Origin: Pedomonas sp051304405
Lineage (GTDB): Bacteria; Pseudomonadota; Alphaproteobacteria; Sphingomonadales; Sphingomonadaceae
DNA length: 64,000 nucleotides
Reading direction: 5' to 3'
NCBI RefSeq assembly: GCF_051304405.1
Contig: NZ_JBPPGG010000001.1
Coordinates: 372,001 to 436,000, forward strand
The position numbers and the translations under genes are program-made. The notes under the pieces were generated by a model. It did not search any database and was not told the origin of the DNA. It was given only the letters and a program-made list of their open reading frames with translations. Positions 38,537 through 48,502 of this stretch are shown here, in pieces; within the stretch, counting starts at the first letter, position 1; the number at the start of each line of letters is the position of its first letter.

Positions 38537-38576
38537 GGGATGGTCTCCCCGTGGTGAAATTGACGTGCGGCGCTAC

Positions 38577-39293
38577 TTACTTCTTGGCAGCCGGAGCAGC
38601 AGCGGTCGGAGCGGTCGGGGCAACGCGGGCACCCGACATCAGGAACGCGTGGATGTCAGCCGCGAAGTTGTTCAGACCGTCCATGATCGCCTTGTTGCGG
38701 CGGGTCAGCCAGTTGTAGCCAAGCACGGCCGGCACGGCGACGGCCAGACCGATCGCGGTCATGATCAGCGCTTCACCGACCGGGCCGGCGACCTTGTCGA
38801 TCGAGGCCTGACCGGACATGCCGATGTTCACCAGAGCGCGGTAGATGCCGACCACGGTACCGAACAGACCGATGAACGGAGCGGTCGCGCCCACCGAAGC
38901 CAGGAACGACAGGCCGCCCTGCAGGTGGCTGTTGATCGCGCCGACCGAGCGCTGCAGCGACATGGTCACCCACTCGTGCTGGTCGATCTTGTCGGTCAGA
39001 CGGCCCTCGTGGTGCTCGGCGGCGCGCAGGCCGTCGTCCACGATCTGGCGGTAAGCGGTGTTCTTGCCCAGCTTGGCAGCGCCGTCCTTCAGGCTGCTGG
39101 AGGTCCAGAACTTCTTGTCGAGTTCCTTGCCTTGGCGGAGGATCTTGGACTGATCCCAGGCCTTGGTGAAGATGATGTACCAGGAAACAAGCGACATCAC
39201 GGCCATGATGCCAAACGTGGCCTGGGCAACGATGCCGCCCTGCTCCATCGCAGCGCGGAAACCGTACGGATTGTCAACGGCAACCTGTTCCAT
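38577..39293 (-). CDS. exbB: ExbB-family proton channel protein
   Basis: This 238-aa MotA/TolQ/ExbB-family inner-membrane protein has three helices. The core is SVGATAPFIGLFGTVVGIYR and LIMTAIGLAVAVPAVLGYNW. It forms the pentameric channel around ExbD. It lies between tonB and exbD1. The window also encodes the TolQ homologue, so both related motors are present. Confidence 0.95.
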   Translation of the reverse strand: MEQVAVDNPYGFRAAMEQGGIVAQATFGIMAVMSLVSWYIIFTKAWDQSKILRQGKELDKKFWTSSSLKDGAAKLGKNTAYRQIVDDGLRAAEHHEGRLTDKIDQHEWVTMSLQRSVGAINSHLQGGLSFLASVGATAPFIGLFGTVVGIYRALVNIGMSGQASIDKVAGPVGEALIMTAIGLAVAVPAVLGYNWLTRRNKAIMDGLNNFAADIHAFLMSGARVAPTAPTAAAPAAKK

Positions 39294-39353
39294 TTCGAAC
39301 TTCCTCTTTAAAATTCGTTTCTCGGCTTTTTATGCTCAATGATGCCTGCCGGA

Positions 39354-40007
39354 TTAACGGCGGATCTGCCATTTCACGCTTTGGGTCCGCGTCTCGGGGA
39401 CCGGCTTGCCATTCTCCGTCGCCGGTTCGAACCGGAAGCGACGAACGACAAGTTCGCAGGTCCGTTCGTCAAGGCGCGGGTGACCCGAGCTCTCGACGAC
39501 CGAGCACTGCTCGACACGGCCTTCGGCATTGACGACAAACCGGACGCGGGTCACGCCCTCTTCCTCAGCGCGCAGTGAAGCAGACGGATAGTCGTCTTCA
39601 CCGATCACGTTGCGGCGGCTCGGCTTGGCCGGGACACGGGTCACGGCAGGCTTGGCCTCAACGGGAGCCGCCGGAGCGGGTTGCACCACACGCGGGGGCT
39701 CAACCTGCCTGACGGTCTGCTGGGTCGTGATTGGCGGCGGTGCCGGCGGCGGCGGCAGCTCGATCGGCAGATCGGGCGGCGGCACATAAGGCGGAATTTC
39801 CACCAGCTCTTCAGGCGGCGGCGGTGGTTCGTCCTCGGGCGGCGGGGCTTCCTTAATATCGGTTACCTCCAGCGGCCCCTGGATGAGTTTGACGAACTTC
39901 GGCGCCAAGCCGGCAGAAAACGCCCAGCCGAGCATAATATGGATGGCAACAACGACGACAATTGCGCCGATGCGTCCCTTACTCATTTGCTGGTCAGTGT
40001 ACGCCAT
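39354..40007 (-). CDS. tonB: TonB energy transducer
   Basis: This 217-aa protein has an N-terminal membrane helix (about 12-34), a proline/glutamate-rich periplasm-spanning region (PPPPPEE, about 55-100) and a C-terminal TonB domain (about 130-217) including GVTRVRFVVNAEGRVEQC. It transmits ExbBD energy to outer-membrane receptors for siderophores, vitamin B12 or carbohydrates. The ATG at 40007 begins MAYTDQQMSKGR. It is the first gene of the locus. Confidence 0.94.
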   Translation of the reverse strand: MAYTDQQMSKGRIGAIVVVVAIHIMLGWAFSAGLAPKFVKLIQGPLEVTDIKEAPPPEDEPPPPPEELVEIPPYVPPPDLPIELPPPPAPPPITTQQTVRQVEPPRVVQPAPAAPVEAKPAVTRVPAKPSRRNVIGEDDYPSASLRAEEEGVTRVRFVVNAEGRVEQCSVVESSGHPRLDERTCELVVRRFRFEPATENGKPVPETRTQSVKWQIRR

Positions 40008-40412
40008 CGAAGGGGGTCAGCTCCTCTCCCATGAACTGAGATATTTCGCCCTTGGCAGCTCTGACGGCCGATTTCTGTCCTCTGCGGCCGCTGCGCGTAC
40101 CAAAAACGAAAAGTGGACGCCCGCCGACTGACGCCGGACCCCCACTTACCCTGAGTAGTAGCCGCGACGGTTCGCTGTCGCAACCGCTTTTTCGATAGGT
40201 AAAAGGCCCCGAAAAGAATGCAGCAACCGTGCAAATCACGGCATAGAACGGGGCTGAACAGCGCCTTTGAAGCTTGACTTCTTCTGCCTCTCCACAGTCA
40301 ATCGCGGCCCGCTGTTCATTGTAAAATAAGGTAGACGCTCCGATTCTGGCCTCCACATCACATCCGGGCCATATACGGAAATGGGTCTGCCAATTTCATA
40401 AGAAGGGAAGCC
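40008..40412. promoter_or_regulatory. Divergent upstream region of tonB and a secreted protein gene
   Basis: About 400 bp without a credible gene should contain the promoters for the tonB locus (minus) and the hypothetical gene (plus). I looked for an iron-box-like palindrome near the tonB start and did not see a clear one. Confidence 0.4.
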
Positions 40413-41294
40413 ATGCTGGCAATGCGATCAGACGTTCGGTCAATGCGACGGAAGTATTTTTCCGCCTCCCTCGCCTCACGGATTCTGCTGGCCTCGGGCC
40501 TTGCCCTCGCCGCGCCGGCCGCCGCGATGGCGCAGACGGCCCCGAGTCTCGCCGCGGGTGACGTCACCTATCCCCTGATCGCCAACCTCACCCTCAACGC
40601 GGATGTGGTGCTGACCGCCACCATTTCCGCCATCGACCGCCAGTCCGCCAAGGAAGCGCCGGATGTCCAGCCGGGGTACAACCGCTTCGTCATCCGCGCC
40701 GCCGTGACCGGCGTGCTGCTGGCACCGCGCGCCGTGCCGGGCGAGATCGTCTACGTCTGGGATGCGCCGGAGGCCACCTTCGGCAAGCGTCCCAAGCTGA
40801 AGGGCGAGCCGGTCCTGCTGTTCCTCCGGGCCATCCCCGGCAACGACCGCATCTACCAGCTGGTGGCGCAGAACGCCCAGATGCTGAAGCCGGGCCAGGC
40901 GGTCGATCTGGTCCGCAAGGTGGCCGCCGACCCGATTCGCGGCAGCGGCTTCGGCTACCGGGTGACGGGCGTGGCCGACGCCACCCGCATGCAGCGCCGC
41001 GCCGACGAGGACTTCGCCACCCACTTCCTCGTCGAGACCGCCGAGAAGGGCATGCTGACCGTGAGCGTGCCGGAGACCGCAGGCGGCGGGGGCACGATCC
41101 AGGTGGAGCTGCCGGACAGCCTGGGCGAGACCCAGCCGCTCCAGCAGCAGTCGCTCCTCGGCTACTTCCTCGCCTGCGGCCTGCCCGAGTCCCTGCCGGA
41201 GTCGGTGCTGGAGACGGCCGCCGCCATGGGCGACGCGGACGCGGTGCGGGCGGACTACAAGCGCCTGCGCGCGAGCGTGGGGCCCTGCCAGTGA
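40413..41294 (+). CDS. Secreted protein of unknown function
   Basis: This 293-aa protein has an N-terminal signal peptide (hydrophobic core ILLASGLALAA, cleavage near AMAQ). The mature part has a beta-rich region (LTLNADVVLTATISAIDR, GEIVYVWDAPEATFG) and a helical C-terminus, with two cysteines near the end. I do not recognise a named family. It overlaps the downstream reductase gene by 4 bp (GTGA), so the two are co-translated although one is exported and the other cytoplasmic. ATG at 40413 follows AAGAAGGGAAG. Confidence 0.75.
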   Translation: MLAMRSDVRSMRRKYFSASLASRILLASGLALAAPAAAMAQTAPSLAAGDVTYPLIANLTLNADVVLTATISAIDRQSAKEAPDVQPGYNRFVIRAAVTGVLLAPRAVPGEIVYVWDAPEATFGKRPKLKGEPVLLFLRAIPGNDRIYQLVAQNAQMLKPGQAVDLVRKVAADPIRGSGFGYRVTGVADATRMQRRADEDFATHFLVETAEKGMLTVSVPETAGGGGTIQVELPDSLGETQPLQQQSLLGYFLACGLPESLPESVLETAAAMGDADAVRADYKRLRASVGPCQ

Positions 41295-42055
41295 CGTCTG
41301 CGGCCCCGAAGTCCGTGCTGGTCACGGGCGCCGCCCAGCGGATCGGCCGCGCCATCGCGCTGCGGCTGGCCCGCGCGGGCTGGCGCGTGGCCGTTCACTA
41401 CAACACCTCCGATGAGGCCGCGGCCGACACCGTTGCCGCGATTCGGGCGGAGGGCGGCGACGCGGTCGCCGTCCAGGCCGATCTCGGCTGCGACGCGGAG
41501 AGCGCCAGCCTTGTCGCCCGGGCGCGGGAGGCGGCAGGGCCGCTTGCCGCGCTCGTGAACAACGCCTCGGTTTTCGTGCGGGATCAATGGGATACGGTGA
41601 CGCGCGAAAGCTGGAACCGAAATCTCGACGTCAACCTGTGGGCACCCTTCCGCCTCTCCCAGGACTTCGCCCGGCAACTGCCGGAGGGGGAGAGCGGCGC
41701 CATCGTCAACCTCATCGACCAGCGGGTGTGGCGGCTCAACCCCGACTTCACCAGCTACACCGTGAGCAAGACCGGCCTATGGACCCTGACGCAAACGCTG
41801 GCGCAGGCGCTTGCCCCCCGCATCCGGGTCAACGGGATCGGCCCCGGGCCGGTGCTGCAAAGCATCTACCAGACTCCGGACGCCTTCGCGCGCGAAGCCT
41901 CCCGCGTCCTGCTGGAGCGCTCCGTCTCGCCGGAGGAGATCGCCGAGACGGTGCTGTTCCTCCTGTGCGCGCCCTCCATCACCGGGCAGATGATCGCCGT
42001 GGACGGCGGTCAGCATCTGGCCTGGGAGACCCCCGACCTCGACGGAGCCAGCTGA
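41291..42055 (+). CDS. Pteridine reductase-like SDR (FolM-type)
   Basis: This 254-aa short-chain dehydrogenase has TGAAQRIG (12-19), i.e. the TGX3RXG motif of FolM and PTR1 pteridine reductases rather than the classical TGX3GXG. The catalytic residues also fit PTR1 spacing: D143, Y156 and K160 (intervals 13 and 4). FolM reduces dihydromonapterin and, weakly, dihydrofolate with NADPH. Immediate adjacency to folB (1 bp) supports a pterin role. Start GTG at 41291, overlapping the upstream stop. Confidence 0.82.
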   Translation: MTSAAPKSVLVTGAAQRIGRAIALRLARAGWRVAVHYNTSDEAAADTVAAIRAEGGDAVAVQADLGCDAESASLVARAREAAGPLAALVNNASVFVRDQWDTVTRESWNRNLDVNLWAPFRLSQDFARQLPEGESGAIVNLIDQRVWRLNPDFTSYTVSKTGLWTLTQTLAQALAPRIRVNGIGPGPVLQSIYQTPDAFAREASRVLLERSVSPEEIAETVLFLLCAPSITGQMIAVDGGQHLAWETPDLDGAS

Positions 42056-42056
42056 C

Positions 42057-42482
42057 ATGCAAACCGCCGCCCCCGCCCTGCCCCCGCCCGCCGTCAACGC
42101 CCTGCGCCGCGTCTTCGTGCGCGACCTGCTGGTGGAGGCCGAGGTGGGCGTCCTCGAGTCCGAGAAGGGCCGCACCCAGCGGGTGCGCCTCAACCTCGAC
42201 GTGGTCACCGACGCCACCCGCCCCCACGACGACCGCCTCGAGAACGTGCTGTGCTATGCCGAGCTGACCGAGGGCATGCGGCGCGTCATGGCCGGTCGCC
42301 ACATCCACCTCGTGGAAACCATCGCCGACGAGATCGCGGCATTCGTGCTCGGCTATCCCGAGGCGCTGGCGGTGACAGTGCGGGTGGAAAAGCTCGATGC
42401 CGTGGCCGGAACGGAGTCGGTGGGCGTGGAGATCACCCGCACACGCGCCCGCGTGCCGGGCGGCGGCGGAACCGGCGAATGA
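42057..42482 (+). CDS. folB: Dihydroneopterin aldolase
   Basis: This 141-aa enzyme cleaves 7,8-dihydroneopterin to hydroxymethyl-dihydropterin in folate synthesis. VFVRDLLVEAEVGVLESEKG and the C-terminal VTVRVEKLDAVAGTESVGVE match the family, with a conserved Tyr (CYAELTEGM) and Glu (HLVETIADE). The N-terminal 16 residues are Pro/Ala-rich. It follows the FolM-like gene by one base; folP is elsewhere in the window. Confidence 0.93.
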   Translation: MQTAAPALPPPAVNALRRVFVRDLLVEAEVGVLESEKGRTQRVRLNLDVVTDATRPHDDRLENVLCYAELTEGMRRVMAGRHIHLVETIADEIAAFVLGYPEALAVTVRVEKLDAVAGTESVGVEITRTRARVPGGGGTGE

Positions 42483-42581
42483 GCCGGGGCCGAAGCGGTA
42501 AGTTTTACACATCCCCGCAAGACTGCCGTGTTTCAGGGAAATTCGGCCATTTCCGCCCTTTCGAGCCGAAGCTCTACAGTG

Positions 42582-42611
42582 TTGACAAGAAAAAAGTCGA
42601 TTACTTTCAAT
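42582..42611 (+). promoter_or_regulatory. Possible sigma-70 promoter for uvrC
   Basis: TTGACA (42582-42587) is followed after 17-18 bp by TTTCAA or TTCAAT, a poor -10. The surrounding A/T-rich bases favour a promoter, but the -10 is uncertain. Confidence 0.35.
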
Positions 42612-42699
42612 AACTTGGTCAATATGCTCAAAAAACAGGCAACGGGCAGGGAATGGCAGAGTTCTGCGGGTTTGACGAGTTCGCCAACGCTATGCCCAC

Positions 42700-42730
42700 A
42701 AACTTATCCACAGGCTGAGTGGATAAGTTT
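42700..42730. promoter_or_regulatory. Perfect palindrome of two opposed DnaA-box-like sequences
   Basis: AAACTTATCCAC (42700-42711) pairs exactly with GTGGATAAGTTT (42719-42730) across a 7-base loop. It includes TTATCCACA (42704-42712), the consensus DnaA box, and on the other strand TTATCCACT (42718-42726). It could bind DnaA or, as RNA, form a hairpin followed by TTTTT. Confidence 0.7.
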
Positions 42731-42829
42731 TTGGCTTCGGATCGAGCCCTGGCCGCAGGCTTGATTCGTTCTTCTCCGAAACATCAAACGGCCTAGGGCA
42801 GACGGCCTGCCCCGCATATATTGGCGTGC

Positions 42830-44755
42830 ATGAGTAACCCTCCGTTCAACGACCGCTTCTCGGAAGAACAGGCCATCTTCACCGTTCAGGGGAGCGACGC
42901 GCCCGATCTGGAGCGCGGCATCGCCGTGATCCGCGAGGTGGTGCGCACCCTGCCCGCCCGGCCGGGCGTCTACCGCATGGTCGATGCCCGGGGCGACGTG
43001 CTCTACGTGGGCAAGGCCAAGAGCCTGAGGCAGCGCGTTGCCAGCTACACGCAGGTCAACCGCCTGCCGGTGCGCCTGCAGCGCATGGTGTCCCAGACCC
43101 GCTCCATGGTGGTGGTGACGACCCACACCGAGGCCGAGGCGCTGCTGCTGGAAGCCAACCTCATCAAGCACTACCGCGCGCCGTTCAACGTGCTGCTGCG
43201 GGATGACAAGAGCTTCCCCTACATCGTGCTGCGGGAGGACCACCCCTTCGCCCAGATCGGCAAGCACCGGGGCGCGCGTGCCAAGGGCAAGGCCAGCTAC
43301 TACGGCCCCTTCGCCTCGGCCGGGGCGGTCAACCGCACGCTGAACACGCTCCAGAAGGTGTTCCTGCTGCGCTCCTGCACGGACAGCTTCTTCGCCAACC
43401 GCTCGCGCCCGTGCCTGCTCTACCAGATCAAGCGCTGCTCGGCCCCCTGCACCGGCCGCATCGATGCGGAGAGCTACGCCGGCCTCGTGCGTGACGCCAA
43501 GGCGTTCCTCTCCGGCCGCAGCCAGGACGTGCAGAAGCGCCTGGCCGCCCGCATGGAGGAGGCCGCCGAGGCCCTCGACTTCGAGCGCGCCGCCGTGTTC
43601 CGCGACCGGCTGCGGGCGCTCACCTTCATCCAGCAGGAGCAGGGCATCAACGCCGAAAGCGCGGGCGACGCGGACGTGGTGGCCGCCTGCCAGAAGGGCG
43701 GCGTCACCTGCATCCAGATCTTCTTCATCCGCGGCGGGCAGAACTGGGGCAACCGCGCCCTGTTCCCGCGCCACGACAGGACCGAGACGCTGGAGGACGT
43801 GGTTTTCGCTTTCCTCTCCCAGTTTTACGAGGACAAGCTGCCGCCCCGCCGCATCCTGCTCGACCGGCAGCTCCCCGAGATGGACTTGCTGGAGGAAGCG
43901 CTCTCCACCCGCGCCGGGCACCGGGTCTCGCTGGAGATGCCGCGCCGGGGCAAGCTGGCCCAGCTTGTCGAGCTGGCCGCGCGCAATGCCAGCGACGCGC
44001 TCGACCGGCGGATGATCGAAACCAGCAGCCAGGCCCGGCATCTGGCGCTGCTGGCGGAGGTTTTCGATCTGGAGGCCCCGCCCCAGCGCGTCGAGGTCTA
44101 CGACAACAGCCACATCCAGGGCACCAATGCCGTCGGTGCCATGATCGTGGCCGGGCCCGAGGGCTTCCGCAAGAACGCCTACCGCAAGTTCAACTTCCGC
44201 TCGACCGAGCTGAAGCCGGGCGACGACTTCGCCATGATGCGCGAGATGCTCACCCGCCGCTTCGCCCGCCTTCAGGAGGAAGACCCGGACCGCTCGAAGG
44301 GCGACTGGCCCGATCTGGTGTTCATCGACGGCGGCCGGGGCCAGCTCAACGCCGCCCTTGCCGTGCTGGAGGATCTGGGCATCGAGGACATGCCCATGGT
44401 GGGCGTCGCCAAGGGGCCGGACCGCAACGCCGGGCGCGAGGTGTTTCACCTGCCCGGCGGCCGGGAGATGACGCTGGAGCCGGGCAGTCCCGCCCTGTTC
44501 TTCATCCAGCGCCTGCGCGACGAGGCGCACCGCTTCGCCATCGGCAGCCACCGCCAGAAGCGCGCCCGGGACATGGCCCGCAGCCCGCTCGACGACATCC
44601 CCGGCATCGGCCCCAGCCGCAAGCGTGCCCTGCTGCTGCACTTCGGCACGGCGCAGGCGGTGGCCCGCGCCGGGGTCAACGACATCGCCAAGGTGGACGG
44701 CATCTCCACCGCCATGGCGCAGGCCATCTACGATCACTTCCACCCGGTGCGCTGA
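42830..44755 (+). CDS. uvrC: Excinuclease ABC subunit C
   Basis: This 641-aa nuclease makes both incisions in nucleotide excision repair. The GIY-YIG domain begins at RPGVYRMVDARGDVLYVGKA, a UvrB-contact UVR motif follows (AARMEEAAEALDFERAAVFR), then the RNase H-like nuclease (VYDNSHIQGTNAVGAM, VFIDGGRGQLNAA) and C-terminal helix-hairpin-helix DIPGIGPSRKRALL. I used the ATG at 42830; a TTG at 42821 would add three residues. The ribosome-binding site is poor. Confidence 0.96.
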   Translation: MSNPPFNDRFSEEQAIFTVQGSDAPDLERGIAVIREVVRTLPARPGVYRMVDARGDVLYVGKAKSLRQRVASYTQVNRLPVRLQRMVSQTRSMVVVTTHTEAEALLLEANLIKHYRAPFNVLLRDDKSFPYIVLREDHPFAQIGKHRGARAKGKASYYGPFASAGAVNRTLNTLQKVFLLRSCTDSFFANRSRPCLLYQIKRCSAPCTGRIDAESYAGLVRDAKAFLSGRSQDVQKRLAARMEEAAEALDFERAAVFRDRLRALTFIQQEQGINAESAGDADVVAACQKGGVTCIQIFFIRGGQNWGNRALFPRHDRTETLEDVVFAFLSQFYEDKLPPRRILLDRQLPEMDLLEEALSTRAGHRVSLEMPRRGKLAQLVELAARNASDALDRRMIETSSQARHLALLAEVFDLEAPPQRVEVYDNSHIQGTNAVGAMIVAGPEGFRKNAYRKFNFRSTELKPGDDFAMMREMLTRRFARLQEEDPDRSKGDWPDLVFIDGGRGQLNAALAVLEDLGIEDMPMVGVAKGPDRNAGREVFHLPGGREMTLEPGSPALFFIQRLRDEAHRFAIGSHRQKRARDMARSPLDDIPGIGPSRKRALLLHFGTAQAVARAGVNDIAKVDGISTAMAQAIYDHFHPVR

Positions 44756-44810
44756 CCCCGGCAGGCCCTTTGGTCTCGGAGGCGATGAAACGCCGCCCGG
44801 ACCGGGCGGG

Positions 44811-45368
44811 TCAGGAACCCGCCATCTGCCGGGCCAGCTTGCGGGCGGCGCGGAGCGCCAGCAGGTTGTCGATTTCCCCCCGCCCGACGGTCAGGAACGT
44901 CTGCGCGGCCTCGACATCCCCATACTTCAGGGCGCGATTGACCATCTCGGAGCGCAGCGTGTTGGCCTGGGAGCGCTCGTTGGTGATGGCGTCGCGCAGG
45001 TTGGCCGCGTCGGACTGGTTGGGCAGCCGGGCCAGCGCGGCCTGCTGTTCCGCCGGGTCCGGGGCAGCCTCCTGACCGGACAGGGCGGCCAGCCTCTGGA
45101 GATGCTCCCCGCGCTCGGCCGTGGCGACGCGCTCGAAGACGTCGGCCAGTTGCGCGTTGCCGCGCTCCCGCGCCTGCTGGGCGAACCGGGCGTAGCGGGC
45201 CGCATCGAGAGACTCGTTTTTCATGGCGGCTTCCAGATCCCACTGCACCACGACATACCGCCGGGCCGGTTCCGCCGCCTGCGCCGCCCCGGCTGCGCCA
45301 AGCACCGCGCCAAGAACCGTAACAGTCACAAAGCCGGGCAACACACTGTTCGAACGCTTCACACTCAT
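44811..45368 (-). CDS. Exported ferritin-like (rubrerythrin-type helical) protein, putative
   Basis: This 185-aa protein has a signal peptide ending AAQAAEP. The mature part is all-helical; one helix (ARYARFAQQARERGN followed by ADVFERVATAERGEH) resembles the YxxxAxxAxxxG...LF...AxxExxH pattern of rubrerythrin-type ferritin-like proteins. Whether enough Glu/His ligands remain to bind iron is not clear to me. It appears to be a single-gene unit, convergent with uvrC. ATG at 45368 follows GGAGAGTG. Confidence 0.65.
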   Translation of the reverse strand: MSVKRSNSVLPGFVTVTVLGAVLGAAGAAQAAEPARRYVVVQWDLEAAMKNESLDAARYARFAQQARERGNAQLADVFERVATAERGEHLQRLAALSGQEAAPDPAEQQAALARLPNQSDAANLRDAITNERSQANTLRSEMVNRALKYGDVEAAQTFLTVGRGEIDNLLALRAARKLARQMAGS

Positions 45369-45711
45369 GACACTCTCCGATTTCAGGGATGTTCGGAGCA
45401 ACAATCCTGCCTGAGCCCTTGTATCCAGAGGGGAAAGGGATACCTCTGGACTTGTTTTTGGCCATTGAACCATGCTGGCTCTCTGGAAAACCGGCCGGTT
45501 TTATTAAAGTTCCTCTAATTCCAAACTACAGTCCGTGGAACGATCACCTGCCCGGTACTTGCGCTTCGTATCCCGGCAACAGAAAAGGGCCGCGCCCGAT
45601 GCCTCGGACACGGCCCCTGAACCTGGCCCAGAATTCGGCCCTGACTCTGGCTCTCTGAAGCGCCCGGAAAGGGGGCAGGCACCTCTCCGGCCAGAGAGTA
45701 CCAGCGGCCCC
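45369..45711. other. Spacer between ppdK and the ferritin-like gene
   Basis: It contains the ppdK terminator (45580-45618) and should hold the promoter of the ferritin-like gene. No gene or repeat of the other families was seen. Confidence 0.5.
45580..45618 (-). terminator. Intrinsic terminator after ppdK
   Basis: A long imperfect stem (45584-45599 with 45604-45618) is followed on the minus strand by TTTTC. Its arm AAAAGGGCCGCGCCC also occurs in the ftsH terminator. Confidence 0.7.
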
Positions 45712-48375
<2,664 letters not shown>

Positions 48376-48502
48376 GGTCTTGCTGCCTCCGTTCATGCGC
48401 GTGCAACTTTGTTGCAACGCAGCAAAGCTACGCGCCTTGAAATGACCGCGACGATCCAAAAGTCAACCCGATATAATCTTCGGGTGCGATGGCTCCGCGC
48501 GA

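Larger units (their letters stand above)
42483..42829. promoter_or_regulatory. AT-rich spacer between folB and uvrC
   Basis: The spacer holds a possible promoter (42582-42611) in AT-rich sequence and a DnaA-box palindrome (42700-42730). No gene was found. The final 90 bp before uvrC lack an obvious Shine-Dalgarno. Confidence 0.6.

Noticed and set aside
42580..42735. Replication origin
   Set aside because: Only two DnaA-like boxes and a short AT-rich stretch are present, and the neighbours (folB, uvrC) are not known oriC neighbours. It is kept only as a DnaA-box palindrome.
42821..42829. TTG start for uvrC adding three residues
   Set aside because: No Shine-Dalgarno favours it, and the ATG at 42830 gives the usual N-terminus.
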